From the NCBI GenBank assembly GCA_022792885.1, contig JAAWBX010000006.1, positions 35,821 through 99,820 on the forward strand: a stretch of 64,000 bases of DNA, written 5' to 3'. The notes beneath the pieces are model-generated. The model ran no database searches and had not been told where the DNA came from. It was given only the letters and a program-made list of their open reading frames with translations. Below, piece by piece: positions 1-8,170 of the stretch; position 1 is the first letter of the stretch, and each line of letters begins with the position of its first letter. Both the position numbers and the translations under genes were made by a program. Source of the stretch: Lachnospiraceae bacterium. GTDB taxonomy: Bacteria; Bacillota; Clostridia; Lachnospirales; Lachnospiraceae.

Positions 1-601
1 CCATGGACAGGGGATAAATATTCGTCCAGGGACCCACCACGCTTCCCGGATTCAGGATCGTCCCGCATCCCACCTCCACGCCGTCGCCTAACATGGCCCC
101 GAATTTTTTGCGGCCGGTCGCGAGATCCCCTTTCGGCGTCTTCACCACCACCGGCGTTTTGTCGGACTTGACGTTGGAGGTAATCGAACCGGCTCCCATG
201 TGGGCGCGGTAACCCAAGATGGAATCACCCACATAATTATAATGCGGCACCTGCACCCTATCAAATAAAATGACGTTCTTTAACTCCGTGGAATTTCCCA
301 CGACCGCATCGTCGCCCACCAGCGCGTTACCCCGGATAAAAGCGCCATGACGCACCTCGGTCCTTCTCCCGATGATGGCGGGCCCTTTCACATAAGCGGA
401 AGGGAATACCACCGCGTCCTTCGCGATCCATACGTCCTCTCCCTTCTTCTCATATTCTTCCGGATCCAGTTTAGCCCCCAACGCCCGGATAAGATCCCCG
501 ATCTTCTCAAGAGCTTCCCAGGGGTATTGAAATCCTTCCAGGAAGGCCCCTGCCAGCGTATGTTCCAGGCTGTACAACTCCTTTACTTCCCATGCTTCCA
601 T
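1..601 (-). CDS. Left-handed beta-helix nucleotidyl/acyltransferase-like protein (3' end outside window)
   Basis: About 200 N-terminal residues are visible and the gene runs off the left edge. The protein starts MEAWEVKELY. After about 60 helical residues it enters hexapeptide-repeat sequence, including AIIGRRTEV and NYVGDSILG followed by GAGSITSN. That last block resembles the acetyltransferase half of GlmU. I see no N-terminal pyrophosphorylase domain, so it is better called a GlmU-C-like sugar-nucleotide or acyl transferase than GlmU itself. Its ATG follows directly on the topB TAA stop (TAAATG), with a GGAAGGG ribosome site inside the end of topB, so the two genes are probably translationally coupled. 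The exact substrate cannot be read from the sequence. Confidence 0.75.
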   Translation of the reverse strand, partial: MEAWEVKELYSLEHTLAGAFLEGFQYPWEALEKIGDLIRALGAKLDPEEYEKKGEDVWIAKDAVVFPSAYVKGPAIIGRRTEVRHGAFIRGNALVGDDAVVGNSTELKNVILFDRVQVPHYNYVGDSILGYRAHMGAGSITSNVKSDKTPVVVKTPKGDLATGRKKFGAMLGDGVEVGCGTILNPGSVVGPWTNIYPLSM

Positions 602-2596
602 TTAATTCTTCCCTTCCTTTCCCGTTTTATAAAACTCTTTTGCCGAATCATAATATCCCCGGATATTCGAAACGTTTCGAATCCTCTTCACCCCGTCGAT
701 CCGGCGGATAATAAAATCGTCCAGCTTCTTCTGATATTCCCCGGGCGTGATCTTACCTTCCGCCACATAAGTCAGACCCTTCTCCCAGCTCGCGGTCAGG
801 TCCGGATTCAGCAGGGATCGGATCGACGAGTGAACCACGTCATGAATCACCTCTCCCAATAAAGTCGGCGTGATCACCTGACTCTTCTTATTCAGCGCCA
901 GGTACTGAATGTTCACCAGCTTTTTCAGGATCTCGGCCCGCGTCGCGCTGGTGCCGATGCCGCTCCCCTTAATCTGAGCCCGTAGTTCCTCGTCCTCGAT
1001 TAACTGCCCGGCATTCTCCATTGCCAGAATCATAGACCCCGAAGTATAACGTTTCGGCGGCGAAGTCTCGCCTTCACGGATACAAAACTCGATCACCGGG
1101 TACTCGGCCCCCTTCTTTATCCCGGCCAGATACTGCAAAAACGCCGAATCCTTTTCAAAAGAAGCCCCCTCGGCTTCCTTTTTTTTATAGCCGGCGACCG
1201 CCAGATACCCCTCCTCTTTCAATACTTTAAAAGAAGCAAAAAAATGCTCTTCCTTCACGGTAAATTCCATCGTATATTTCCAATAGACCGCGGGAGGGAA
1301 GAAAACACTCAAAAACCGCCTTACAATAATCTCGTAAACCTTCACAGACGTCTGCGGCAGGGATTTCAAAGCGCCGATCCCCTGTCCGGTCGGAATGATC
1401 GCATAATGATCCGTGATCTGTTTGTCATTGACATACCGGGTTTTGGCGATCCCTTTATAAGAACCGGAAGTCAAAATCCAATCGGCAAATGCAGCCACCC
1501 CGGGAATGGCCTTCAGACCCTGGATATGTTTCTGAATTTCCTTCGCAACGGCCGAGGACAGCACCCGGGCATCGGTTCTCGGATACGTGACCAGTTTTCT
1601 CTCGTAAAGAGTCTGAACGATTTTCAACGTATCGTCCGGGCTGATCTTAAAACGTTTCGAACAATCGTTTTGAAGTTCCGCCAGATTATACAAAAGAGGC
1701 GCGTTTTTCTTCTCGGTCTTCCTCTCCGACAGCCGTAAAACCGCCGGCGGATCGCCCTCGGGCAGAAAATCAATCAGCGCCCGAGCATCCTTTTGTTCCC
1801 GAAAACCGTTGTCTTTATATAAACAGGGGGACTTGTCGTACTTCGATCCGGGAACCGCCTTCCATTCCGTTTCCACCGGCGTCCCGTCCATATCGACCGC
1901 CGCCGTCACCCGGTAAAACGGCAGCGGCACAAATTCCCGAATCTCCCGCTCCCGTCTCACCGCCATTCCCAGCACGCAGGTCATCACCCGGCCTACGCTG
2001 ACCACCGTCCTCTCGGTCCTCATACAGCCGGAAATGGTGTTCCCGTATTTTAACGTGAGAACCCGCGAAAAATTGATTCCCATCAGGTAATCTTCTTTCG
2101 CCCTCAAATAAGCGGAAGCCGCCAGATTGTCATATTCGGAAAGATCTTTCGCCGTGCGGACGCCTTTTAAGATCTCTTCCTCCGTCTGAGAATCGATCCA
2201 TACCCGTCTGCGCTTCTTGCCGGCTACACCGGCCATCTGCTCTACCAGGCGGTATATATATTCTCCCTCCCGCCCGGAATCGGTGCAGACATAGATCGTC
2301 TCCACGTCGGGCCTTGTCAGAAGCCTTTTTACGATCCCAAACTGCTTCTCCACCGCTCCGATCACTTCATATTTAAATTCCTCCGGAAGAAAGGGAAGCG
2401 TCTCCAGGCTCCAACGTTTCAAAGCCGGATCATAGACCTCCGGATAGCTCATGGTAACCAGATGTCCCACGCACCAGGTCACAACCGCATCCTCCGCCTC
2501 GATGTAGCCGTCTTTTCTCGCGCCTTTGAGTTTCAGCGCACGGGCAAATTCCTGAGCCACGCTCGGTTTCTCCGCGATAAAAAGGGATTTCCCCAT
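602..2596 (-). CDS. topB: DNA topoisomerase III (type IA)
   Basis: This type IA topoisomerase cuts and passes single DNA strands and resolves recombination or replication intermediates. The 664-residue protein opens with the Toprim glutamate (FIAEKPSVA, E9) and has TDSGREGE near residues 105-112. The strand-cleaving tyrosine is Y338 in LVTYPRTD. The SVGRVMTCVLG block also fits the family. It ends soon after the catalytic core and has no C-terminal CxxC zinc ribbons, so it is shorter than many TopB proteins. The start is the ATG behind GGAGG. It follows the asd terminator, so it probably has its own promoter, and it is followed without a gap by the beta-helix gene. Confidence 0.93.
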   Translation of the reverse strand: MGKSLFIAEKPSVAQEFARALKLKGARKDGYIEAEDAVVTWCVGHLVTMSYPEVYDPALKRWSLETLPFLPEEFKYEVIGAVEKQFGIVKRLLTRPDVETIYVCTDSGREGEYIYRLVEQMAGVAGKKRRRVWIDSQTEEEILKGVRTAKDLSEYDNLAASAYLRAKEDYLMGINFSRVLTLKYGNTISGCMRTERTVVSVGRVMTCVLGMAVRREREIREFVPLPFYRVTAAVDMDGTPVETEWKAVPGSKYDKSPCLYKDNGFREQKDARALIDFLPEGDPPAVLRLSERKTEKKNAPLLYNLAELQNDCSKRFKISPDDTLKIVQTLYERKLVTYPRTDARVLSSAVAKEIQKHIQGLKAIPGVAAFADWILTSGSYKGIAKTRYVNDKQITDHYAIIPTGQGIGALKSLPQTSVKVYEIIVRRFLSVFFPPAVYWKYTMEFTVKEEHFFASFKVLKEEGYLAVAGYKKKEAEGASFEKDSAFLQYLAGIKKGAEYPVIEFCIREGETSPPKRYTSGSMILAMENAGQLIEDEELRAQIKGSGIGTSATRAEILKKLVNIQYLALNKKSQVITPTLLGEVIHDVVHSSIRSLLNPDLTASWEKGLTYVAEGKITPGEYQKKLDDFIIRRIDGVKRIRNVSNIRGYYDSAKEFYKTGKEGKN

Positions 2597-2619
2597 ACAT
2601 CTCTTCCTCCATATCCGGC

Positions 2620-2655
2620 AAAAAGAGGAGGCGTGCCTTTCCCGCCCCCTCTTAA
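2620..2655 (-). terminator. Rho-independent terminator after asd
   Basis: On the minus strand an 11-bp stem (AAGAGGGGGCG with CGCCTCCTCTT, one G-T pair) closes a 9-base loop. It is followed by TTT, just past the asd stop. Confidence 0.8.
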
Positions 2656-2667
2656 CATGATCTATGC

Positions 2668-3753
2668 TTACTTCTTTGCAATATACCCCTTCGCGGTCAA
2701 AAGTTCCGCGCAGAGAATCGCTCCGCCGGCCGCACCCCGGACCGTATTATGAGCCAGGCCCACGAACTTGTAATCAAACACCGTATCCTCTCTTAAACGG
2801 CCCAGACTCACGCCGAAACCACCCTCGTAATCCCGGTCGAGCTTCGTCTGCGGACGATTGTCCTCCTCAAAATACTGCAAAAACGGCTTCGGCGCGCTGG
2901 GCAGCTCCAGCTTCTGAGGTTCGCCCTCAAAATCCCTCCAGCAGCGAAGAATCTCTTCCTTCGTCGGCTTCTTCTCAAAGCTGACGGAAACCGCCGCCAT
3001 GTGCCCGTCGCTGACCGGCACGCGGACGCACTGAGCGCTGATAACGGGAAGCTCCGCCTTCGTGATCACGCCGTTCTCCACTTTGCCGAAAATCTTCAAA
3101 GGTTCCTGTTCGGACTTCTCCTCCTCGCCGCCGATATAAGGAATCACGTTATCGTCCATCTCCGGCCAATCGGCAAACGTCTTGCCGGCCCCCGAGATCG
3201 CCTGGTAAGTGCATACGACCGCCTTCGTGGGGCCGAACTCTTTCAAAGCCGCCAAAGCCGGCGCATATCCCTGAATGGAACAGTTCGGCTTCACGGCGAT
3301 AAATCCTCTCTTCGTCCCCAGGCGCTTCTTCTGGGACTCGATCACTTCCGCATGTTCCGGATTCACCTCGGGAATCATCATCGGAACATCCGGCGTCCAG
3401 CGGTGAGCGCTGTTATTGGAAACCACCGGTATCTCGGCCTTCGCGTAAGCCTCCTCGATCGCCCGGATCTCCTCCTTCGACATGTCCACGGCGCTGAATA
3501 CAAAATCCACTCCGGCCGCCACTTCCTCCACCTGATTCACATCCTGAACGATCAGGCTCTTTACACGCTCCGGCATGGGCGCCGTCATCTTCCAGCGGCT
3601 GCCCACCGCCTCCTCATAACGCTTCCCGGCGGAACGGGGGCTCGCGGCCACCGCAACCACCTCATACCAGGGATGATCCTCCAACAAAGATATAAATCTC
3701 TGGCCGACCATGCCGGTCGCGCCCAAAATACCGACTCTTAATTTTTCTTTCAT
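2668..3753 (-). CDS. asd: Aspartate-semialdehyde dehydrogenase, archaeal/fungal-type subfamily
   Basis: Asd reduces aspartyl phosphate to aspartate semialdehyde, the branch point to lysine/diaminopimelate, threonine and methionine. The 361-residue protein has the NADP-binding GILGATGMVGQRF at residues 8-20. The catalytic cysteine is C158 in KPNCSIQGY. The length and the IQGY context match the archaeal/fungal-like branch, which is common in Clostridia, rather than the E. coli branch. The chosen ATG has GAGGAG eight bases upstream. The open frame extends further 5', but that part reads antisense-free through the tRNA-Thr gene and is not coding. A TTGACA promoter precedes the gene and a strong terminator follows it, so it is monocistronic. 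Confidence 0.93.
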   Translation of the reverse strand: MKEKLRVGILGATGMVGQRFISLLEDHPWYEVVAVAASPRSAGKRYEEAVGSRWKMTAPMPERVKSLIVQDVNQVEEVAAGVDFVFSAVDMSKEEIRAIEEAYAKAEIPVVSNNSAHRWTPDVPMMIPEVNPEHAEVIESQKKRLGTKRGFIAVKPNCSIQGYAPALAALKEFGPTKAVVCTYQAISGAGKTFADWPEMDDNVIPYIGGEEEKSEQEPLKIFGKVENGVITKAELPVISAQCVRVPVSDGHMAAVSVSFEKKPTKEEILRCWRDFEGEPQKLELPSAPKPFLQYFEEDNRPQTKLDRDYEGGFGVSLGRLREDTVFDYKFVGLAHNTVRGAAGGAILCAELLTAKGYIAKK

Positions 3754-3794
3754 AAAATCGCTCCTCATTCTCTGTGTCCGGTTTCTCTCTATAC

Positions 3795-3824
3795 TTTTTA
3801 CCATTTTCCCGACCCATTTGTCAA
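3795..3824 (-). promoter_or_regulatory. Promoter of asd
   Basis: On the minus strand a perfect TTGACA (-35) is followed 18 bases on by TAAAAA. The -10 is weak, but the position 40 bases before the asd start is right. Confidence 0.5.
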
Positions 3825-3831
3825 GAGAGGA

Positions 3832-3885
3832 CAAAAAATACCGGAAAAAGACAGGTTTCCCCGTATCATCCGGCGCCTTTTTCCG
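3832..3885 (-). terminator. Terminator of tRNA-Thr
   Basis: Minus-strand arms CGGAAAAAG and CTTTTTCCG (9 bp) enclose a 26-base loop and are followed by GTATTTTTT. This sits between the tRNA 3' end and the asd promoter. Confidence 0.65.
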
Positions 3886-3905
3886 ATATAAACGGCAACA
3901 AAAAA

Positions 3906-3978
3906 AGCTCCCGGCCGGACTCGAACCGGCGACCCCTTCATTACGAGTGAAGTGCACTACCAACTGTGCTACGGAAGC
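3906..3978 (-). tRNA. tRNA-Thr, anticodon CGU
   Basis: This is a complete 73-nt cloverleaf on the minus strand. The acceptor arms GCTTCCG and CGGGAGC pair in full with one T-G. The D-loop GTTGGTA, the anticodon stem CTTCA/TGAAG around CTCGTAA (anticodon CGT, threonine), and the T-arm GCCGG-TTCGAGT-CCGGC are all present. CCA is not encoded. It has its own promoter and terminator. Confidence 0.96.
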
Positions 3979-4013
3979 TTACGGACAACGCCGAAACGCC
4001 GTCAACGTGTTAT

Positions 4014-4042
4014 ACTATACCGCAAAATTCCGTTCTTGTCAA
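4014..4042 (-). promoter_or_regulatory. Promoter of tRNA-Thr
   Basis: The minus strand has TTGACA, a 17-base spacer and TATAGT, ending about 35 bases before the mature tRNA 5' end. This is close to the vegetative consensus, as expected for a stable RNA gene. Confidence 0.8.
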
Positions 4043-4140
4043 TTACTTTTTTCGCGAATTCTCCCCATACCTTTCACGGATCTTTCTGCAACTCTCCCCG
4101 TTCCTTACATATGATAAAGTGTGTAGATTGGAGGAATCAT

Positions 4141-4911
4141 ATGAAACCTGTATTAGAATGCCGTCAGGTAAATTTCTCCTACCATTCCCTGGAAGGGGAA
4201 ACCGCGGCGCTTATTGATATCACCTTTTCCGTCCGACAGGGGGAATTTCTCGCCATCGTAGGCCCCTCGGGCTGCGGAAAATCTACGCTTCTCTCTCTCA
4301 TCTGCGGTCTGATCGAGCCGGAAACCGGTCAGATTCTCCTCTCCGGCCAACCGGTCGGGGCAGGCAAAACCAACGTAGGCTACATGCTGCAGAAAGATCA
4401 TCTTCTGGAATGGCGAAGCGTATATAGAAACGCCCTTTTGGGGCTCGAGATTCAAAAAAGAGATACGGAAGAAAACCGGGAAAAAGTGCGGAATCTTTTG
4501 AATACCTACGGCTTGTCCGCCTTCACAAAAAGCCCGCCGTCGGCCCTCTCCGGAGGGATGCGCCAGCGCGCCGCCCTGATACGGACCCTAGCCCTGGAAC
4601 CGGACCTTCTGCTTTTGGATGAACCCTTTTCCGCGCTGGACTACCAAACCCGACTGGAAGTGGCGGACGATATCGGAACCATTATCCGCAAAAGCGGCAA
4701 AACCGCCATCCTGGTCACACATGATTTATCGGAGGCCATCAGCATGGCGGACCGTATCCTGGTCCTGACGCACCGGCCCGGCCGGATTCGGGGCATCCTC
4801 CCGGTTTCTTTTGATTTTGAAGAAGAAGATACCCCTTTAAACCGGCGCAATTCCGAACAATTTACCCATTACTTTAACCTCGTATGGAAGGAGTTGAGAG
4901 ACGATGGATAA
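4141..4911 (+). CDS. ABC importer ATP-binding protein (NitT/TauT/SsuB-like)
   Basis: This 256-residue ATPase would energise import by the permease encoded next. Walker A is GPSGCGKST (41-49), the Q-loop is YMLQKD, the signature is LSGGM (136-140) and Walker B with the catalytic glutamate is LLLLDEP (D160, E161). The family profile is that of nitrate/sulfonate/taurine and thiamin-precursor importers, and the ligand cannot be assigned. The ATG follows GGAGG. It overlaps the permease start by 8 bases, so the two are coupled. No substrate-binding protein gene is adjacent, so it is either elsewhere or lost. Confidence 0.88.
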   Translation: MKPVLECRQVNFSYHSLEGETAALIDITFSVRQGEFLAIVGPSGCGKSTLLSLICGLIEPETGQILLSGQPVGAGKTNVGYMLQKDHLLEWRSVYRNALLGLEIQKRDTEENREKVRNLLNTYGLSAFTKSPPSALSGGMRQRAALIRTLALEPDLLLLDEPFSALDYQTRLEVADDIGTIIRKSGKTAILVTHDLSEAISMADRILVLTHRPGRIRGILPVSFDFEEEDTPLNRRNSEQFTHYFNLVWKELRDDG

Positions 4912-5707
4912 ATTGTCCGCTGCACAAAAGAACTTTCTGGCTGCCAGAAAACGCCACCATACACTCGTAAACGTATGCCGGGCCTCTCTTCTGCTCGGAT
5001 TTTTCCTGATCTGGGAGATCGCGGCCCGCGTCGGATGGATCAATGATTTTATTTTCAGTTCCCCGGCCCGCGTCCTTGCCTGCTTTATCGAAATGGCAGC
5101 AAACGGCAGCATTTTCCTGCATATCGCGGCCACGCTGTCGGAAACCCTGATTTCCTTTTTTGCCGTCATGGCCGCGGGCATTGCCGTCGCCCTGCTGCTC
5201 TGGCGCAGCCGCGGGGCCGCCGAAGTTTTGGAGCCCTACCTTGTGACGTTAAACAGCCTGCCAAAATCCGCGTTGGCCCCGGTCCTGATCGTATGGCTTG
5301 GCAGCAATGTCCGAACCATTATCGTCACGGCCGCCTCGGTGGCTGTCTTCGGTTCGATTCTGACTCTGTACACCGGTTTTCAGGAAGTAGACGAAGATAA
5401 AATAAAACTGATTCGCACGCTGGGCGGCACCAAAAAGGATATCATGACAAAAGTTCTCATCCCTCATGCCGTCCCGCTGATTATCAGCAATATGAAAGTC
5501 AACGTGGGGCTTTGCCTGGTGGGTGTCATTATCGGCGAATTTCTGGCCGCTAACCAGGGGCTCGGTTATCTGATTATTTACGGAAGCCAGACCTTCCGGA
5601 TGGACTGGGTCATCCTGTCTATTTTGATTCTCTGTCTCGGCGCCGTCTTTTTGTATTGGCTCTTAAATCTGCTGGAACAATACTATACCCGCCACTTTTT
5701 CGGGTAA
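4904..5707 (+). CDS. ABC importer permease (TauC/SsuC-like)
   Basis: This is a 267-residue inner-membrane protein with about six hydrophobic segments, the first near residues 28-42. The cytoplasmic coupling (EAA) loop reads RTLGGTKKDIMTKV and is followed by VIIGEFLAANQGLGY, both typical of the binding-protein-dependent transporter permease family. It forms the channel for the ATPase encoded immediately upstream and overlapping. The start ATG has GGAG about ten bases upstream. It converges on the next minus-strand gene, and both end near a shared hairpin. Confidence 0.88.
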   Translation: MDKLSAAQKNFLAARKRHHTLVNVCRASLLLGFFLIWEIAARVGWINDFIFSSPARVLACFIEMAANGSIFLHIAATLSETLISFFAVMAAGIAVALLLWRSRGAAEVLEPYLVTLNSLPKSALAPVLIVWLGSNVRTIIVTAASVAVFGSILTLYTGFQEVDEDKIKLIRTLGGTKKDIMTKVLIPHAVPLIISNMKVNVGLCLVGVIIGEFLAANQGLGYLIIYGSQTFRMDWVILSILILCLGAVFLYWLLNLLEQYYTRHFFG

Positions 5708-5739
5708 ACGCATCCGGCCCATATGTTTCAAAATAAAAA

Positions 5740-5779
5740 ACGCCTCTGTCCTTCTCAGATACCGAACGGACAGAGGCGT
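5740..5779 (-). terminator. Terminator between convergent genes
   Basis: A perfect 12-bp stem (ACGCCTCTGTCC with GGACAGAGGCGT) closes a 16-base loop. On the minus strand it is followed by TTTTTTATTTTG, so it mainly ends the sigma-like gene. It may also stop permease transcription from the other side. Confidence 0.8.
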
Positions 5780-5788
5780 CTCCTCTTC

Positions 5789-6109
5789 TTATGACGCGTT
5801 TACCGGGCTTGTTCCGGATTCACAATCCTCCTCTTCCGAAAAAGCGGACCCGCCGCTAAACCGGCTTTCCTCCTCTTTCCTCAAAAAAGCGAGGCTGGCT
5901 TCCTTGGTCATGGATAGAAGACAGGCACCCATCTTTTCCTCCGTTATCCGATCCTCGGGTATCTCCATAGCCATCAGATGTAAAAACACATCGTGTACAA
6001 TCTCTTCCGCCCGTTCCCGATCTTCCAGTAACCGGTATGCCTGATACCACATTCGATGCCTGTACCGGTAATACAAATACTCTTTTCCTGTGCGAGAGGT
6101 TCCTTCCAA
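5789..6109 (-). CDS. Short protein resembling sigma-70 region 2
   Basis: This is a 106-residue protein starting at a TTG codon behind GAGGGAG. Residues 10-45 (for example YRHRMWYQAYRLLEDRERAEEIVHDVF) look like the region 2 helices of an ECF-type sigma factor. No region 4 helix-turn-helix follows. The C-terminus is acidic and Ser/Gly-rich. It begins 28 bases after the DegV stop, so the two are probably cotranscribed, and a strong terminator follows. It may be a degenerate sigma factor or a regulatory decoy. I do not recognise it as a named family. Confidence 0.6.
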   Translation of the reverse strand: MEGTSRTGKEYLYYRYRHRMWYQAYRLLEDRERAEEIVHDVFLHLMAMEIPEDRITEEKMGACLLSMTKEASLAFLRKEEESRFSGGSAFSEEEDCESGTSPVNAS

Positions 6110-6136
6110 TACTCCCTCACCTGCCCCCTTCTCCTC

Positions 6137-6976
6137 TTATATACAGATAATAACCCCGCCGTCGCCCGCGTACAGGGAGCTGACGCCCGCCATACCGGTC
6201 AGATATACTTCCTTCACCGAAATTCTCTCCAGAATATAGTCTCTGGCCGCCTGCGCCCGTTCCGGGCAGTTGCAATGCGAAATCGCCAGAATTTTTTCTC
6301 CCGGATTCTTCACGCGGGATATCACGGCGTCGCACATCTTACGCACGGCCCGGTCAATCCCCCTCGCCTGATCCAGCTTCACGATCACGCCGCCGTCGCC
6401 TTGCATGATCGGTTTAATATTCAGCGCCGTCGCCAAGAGAGCCGTCAGACCGGTAAGCCGGCCGTTCTTCTTTAAAAAATCCAGCGTCTCCAGGACAAAA
6501 TACGTATCTATATGCTCCAGAAAATCCTGCGCCTTTTTAACGATTTCCTCAAAAGAGGCGCCGGCCTCGGCCAGTTCGCGAATCTTGAACGCGATCAGGG
6601 TTTCCCCGACGCTGGCCGAATCGGAACTGAAGACATGAATCTTCTTCTCCCCGCCAAATTCCTCCTCATACATCTGCTTCCCCACCATGGCGCTGTTGTA
6701 TGTGCCGCTCAGATGCTGTGAAAGCGTAATGACAAACACCATGTCCGCTTCACAGGAAAAAGCTTCTTTAAACATCTCGGGGGAAGGGCAGGCAGACCTG
6801 GGACATTCCTCGCTTTCCTTCACTCTTTTCAAAAAATCTTTCTGGTTAAACGTCTCGTCGTCAATAATCGAAGCGTGATCTATCTGCAATGTAAGCGGTA
6901 TGAGCTGAAAATGCGAATCCTTTTTCGTCTCTTCCGTCAAATCCATACAGCTATCGCCAATGATCTTGTATGTCAT
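6137..6976 (-). CDS. DegV family fatty-acid-binding protein
   Basis: This 279-residue protein is related to FakB, which holds a fatty acid for phosphorylation by a FakA kinase before phospholipid synthesis. Family signs are the N-terminal IIGDSCMDL, CPSPEMF in place of the usual SQPSP lipid-site loop, LSGTYNSA, and the hydrophobic core segment YFVLETLDFLKKNGR. The ATG sits eight bases after GGAGGAG. No fakA-like kinase gene is in the window. It leads a two-gene unit with the sigma-like protein and has a good promoter at 7028-7056. Confidence 0.88.
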   Translation of the reverse strand: MTYKIIGDSCMDLTEETKKDSHFQLIPLTLQIDHASIIDDETFNQKDFLKRVKESEECPRSACPSPEMFKEAFSCEADMVFVITLSQHLSGTYNSAMVGKQMYEEEFGGEKKIHVFSSDSASVGETLIAFKIRELAEAGASFEEIVKKAQDFLEHIDTYFVLETLDFLKKNGRLTGLTALLATALNIKPIMQGDGGVIVKLDQARGIDRAVRKMCDAVISRVKNPGEKILAISHCNCPERAQAARDYILERISVKEVYLTGMAGVSSLYAGDGGVIICI

Positions 6977-7027
6977 GTCTACTCCTCCTGTTCCCGCAAA
7001 ATCGAGATATAGTTTTCATTACTATAT

Positions 7028-7056
7028 ATAATAGCATAGACATCACGCTTTGAAAA
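7028..7056 (-). promoter_or_regulatory. Promoter of the DegV gene
   Basis: On the minus strand TTTTCA and TATTAT are separated by exactly 17 bases, ending about 50 bases before the DegV ATG and just after the upstream gene's stop. Confidence 0.55.
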
Positions 7057-7062
7057 CTGTTT

Positions 7063-7944
7063 TTATGGATTTTCTTTATTTTTTGCATCCGGAATATATT
7101 TCTTATCTTCCGGGTACTCCGGATCGCCATTCGGCGTTTCGCAGAGGATATACTTCCGGTAAATCTCCGATTGTTTCCGGCTCATATCCTCCATCTGTTC
7201 CCGACTCGTCTGAGCCCACTCCTGCTGTCTCTCCAACAGCTCATTGATCAAAGAGAGTCGTTCCCTGGCCGCCTCCTCCATCATGTTCACAATCTGACGG
7301 GCCTTCGCCAGCCGCCGTTCCTCTTCCAAAACGGCGTTTTCCTCCACCGCTTTGGCCCGGTCCAAAAGCTCCATCGCTTCCCTCCGAAGATTGTCCGCTT
7401 CCTCCCCGGCCTGACGGCGCATCGTTTCCGTCTCCTCCCGCGCCCGTCTCTGCAGCTCTTCCGCTTCCGCTCTGGCCCGGTTCCGAAGCACCTCGGATTC
7501 TTCCGTCGTCCGACGATGGAGTTCTTTTGCCTCGAACTTCGCCCGGCGCCGGATCTCCTCCGCCTGCTTGTCCGCCTGTCTCAAAAGCTCTCTCGCCTCT
7601 TCCCTGGCGTCCTCAAGGCAGGCATCTTTTCCTTCTCTTGCCAGCCGCTCCATCTGCTCCGACCGCTGCCTGGCTTCCTCCAGGAGCCGGTCGGCCTCTT
7701 CCTTCTGCTGAGCCGCTTTCCTGCCGGCGCTTTTTAAAATCCCGGACGCCTTCGCCTCCACCTTTTCAATATACGCCTGCTCCTGCTCCCTGCGCTTCTC
7801 TTCCTCTTCCCGGCGTTTCTTTTCCTGTTCTTCCTGGCCTTCCGCCCAGGCGGCCACTTCCTCCAGAAACACGTCGACTTCCTCTGTATTGTACCCACGA
7901 AATCCCCGGTCAAATCTTTGTTCTTTAATCATTTTGGAATCCAT
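7063..7944 (-). CDS. DivIVA-domain coiled-coil protein
   Basis: The first 35 residues carry the DivIVA membrane-targeting block (FDRGFRGYNTEEVDVFLEEV), which binds curved membranes at septa and poles. Residues from about 38 to 255 are almost uninterrupted charged coiled coil rich in Glu, Arg and Ala. The protein has 293 residues from the chosen ATG, which has AGGAGA at good spacing. An in-frame upstream ATG would add a 43-residue tail with no ribosome site. It is longer than classical DivIVA and could be a GpsB/DivIVA-like scaffold for division or polar growth. Its partners are not visible. Confidence 0.82.
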   Translation of the reverse strand: MDSKMIKEQRFDRGFRGYNTEEVDVFLEEVAAWAEGQEEQEKKRREEEEKRREQEQAYIEKVEAKASGILKSAGRKAAQQKEEADRLLEEARQRSEQMERLAREGKDACLEDAREEARELLRQADKQAEEIRRRAKFEAKELHRRTTEESEVLRNRARAEAEELQRRAREETETMRRQAGEEADNLRREAMELLDRAKAVEENAVLEEERRLAKARQIVNMMEEAARERLSLINELLERQQEWAQTSREQMEDMSRKQSEIYRKYILCETPNGDPEYPEDKKYIPDAKNKENP

Positions 7945-8103
7945 GCTTTTCTCTCCTGTTTCTTCTCTGCCTGTTTTCCGCGACGGTATTTCCCCTTCAT
8001 TATATCGGTTCCAGGCCCCCACGTCAAATACAACTCCCTCCTCCGCCTCACCTCCCTCCGGGATTCCTTCCAAACCATACGACGCCTTACAGGGGATACC
8101 CTC

Positions 8104-8132
8104 TTGCCAGACGAGGCGACCGCCGTTATAAT
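8104..8132 (+). promoter_or_regulatory. Promoter of the DUF5721-like gene
   Basis: TTGCCA and a perfect TATAAT are separated by 17 bases, 38 bases before the start codon. Confidence 0.75.
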
Positions 8133-8170
8133 AAACGTACTGTCATTACCGGAAAAAGGAGGTTTTTCTT

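Noticed and set aside
3754..3963. N-terminal extension of asd running through the tRNA-Thr gene
   Set aside because: It passes through a terminator and a tRNA, and a strong ribosome site marks the ATG at 3753.
4081..4140. Promoter for the ABC importer (TATGAT at 4110)
   Set aside because: No acceptable -35 at 16-18 bases. The TTGACA nearby belongs to the opposite-strand tRNA promoter.
7012..7058. Inverted AGTTTTCA/TGAAAACT as a terminator after the DivIVA-like gene
   Set aside because: The arms are only 8 bases with a loop of over 30 and no T-run; one arm is part of the DegV promoter.
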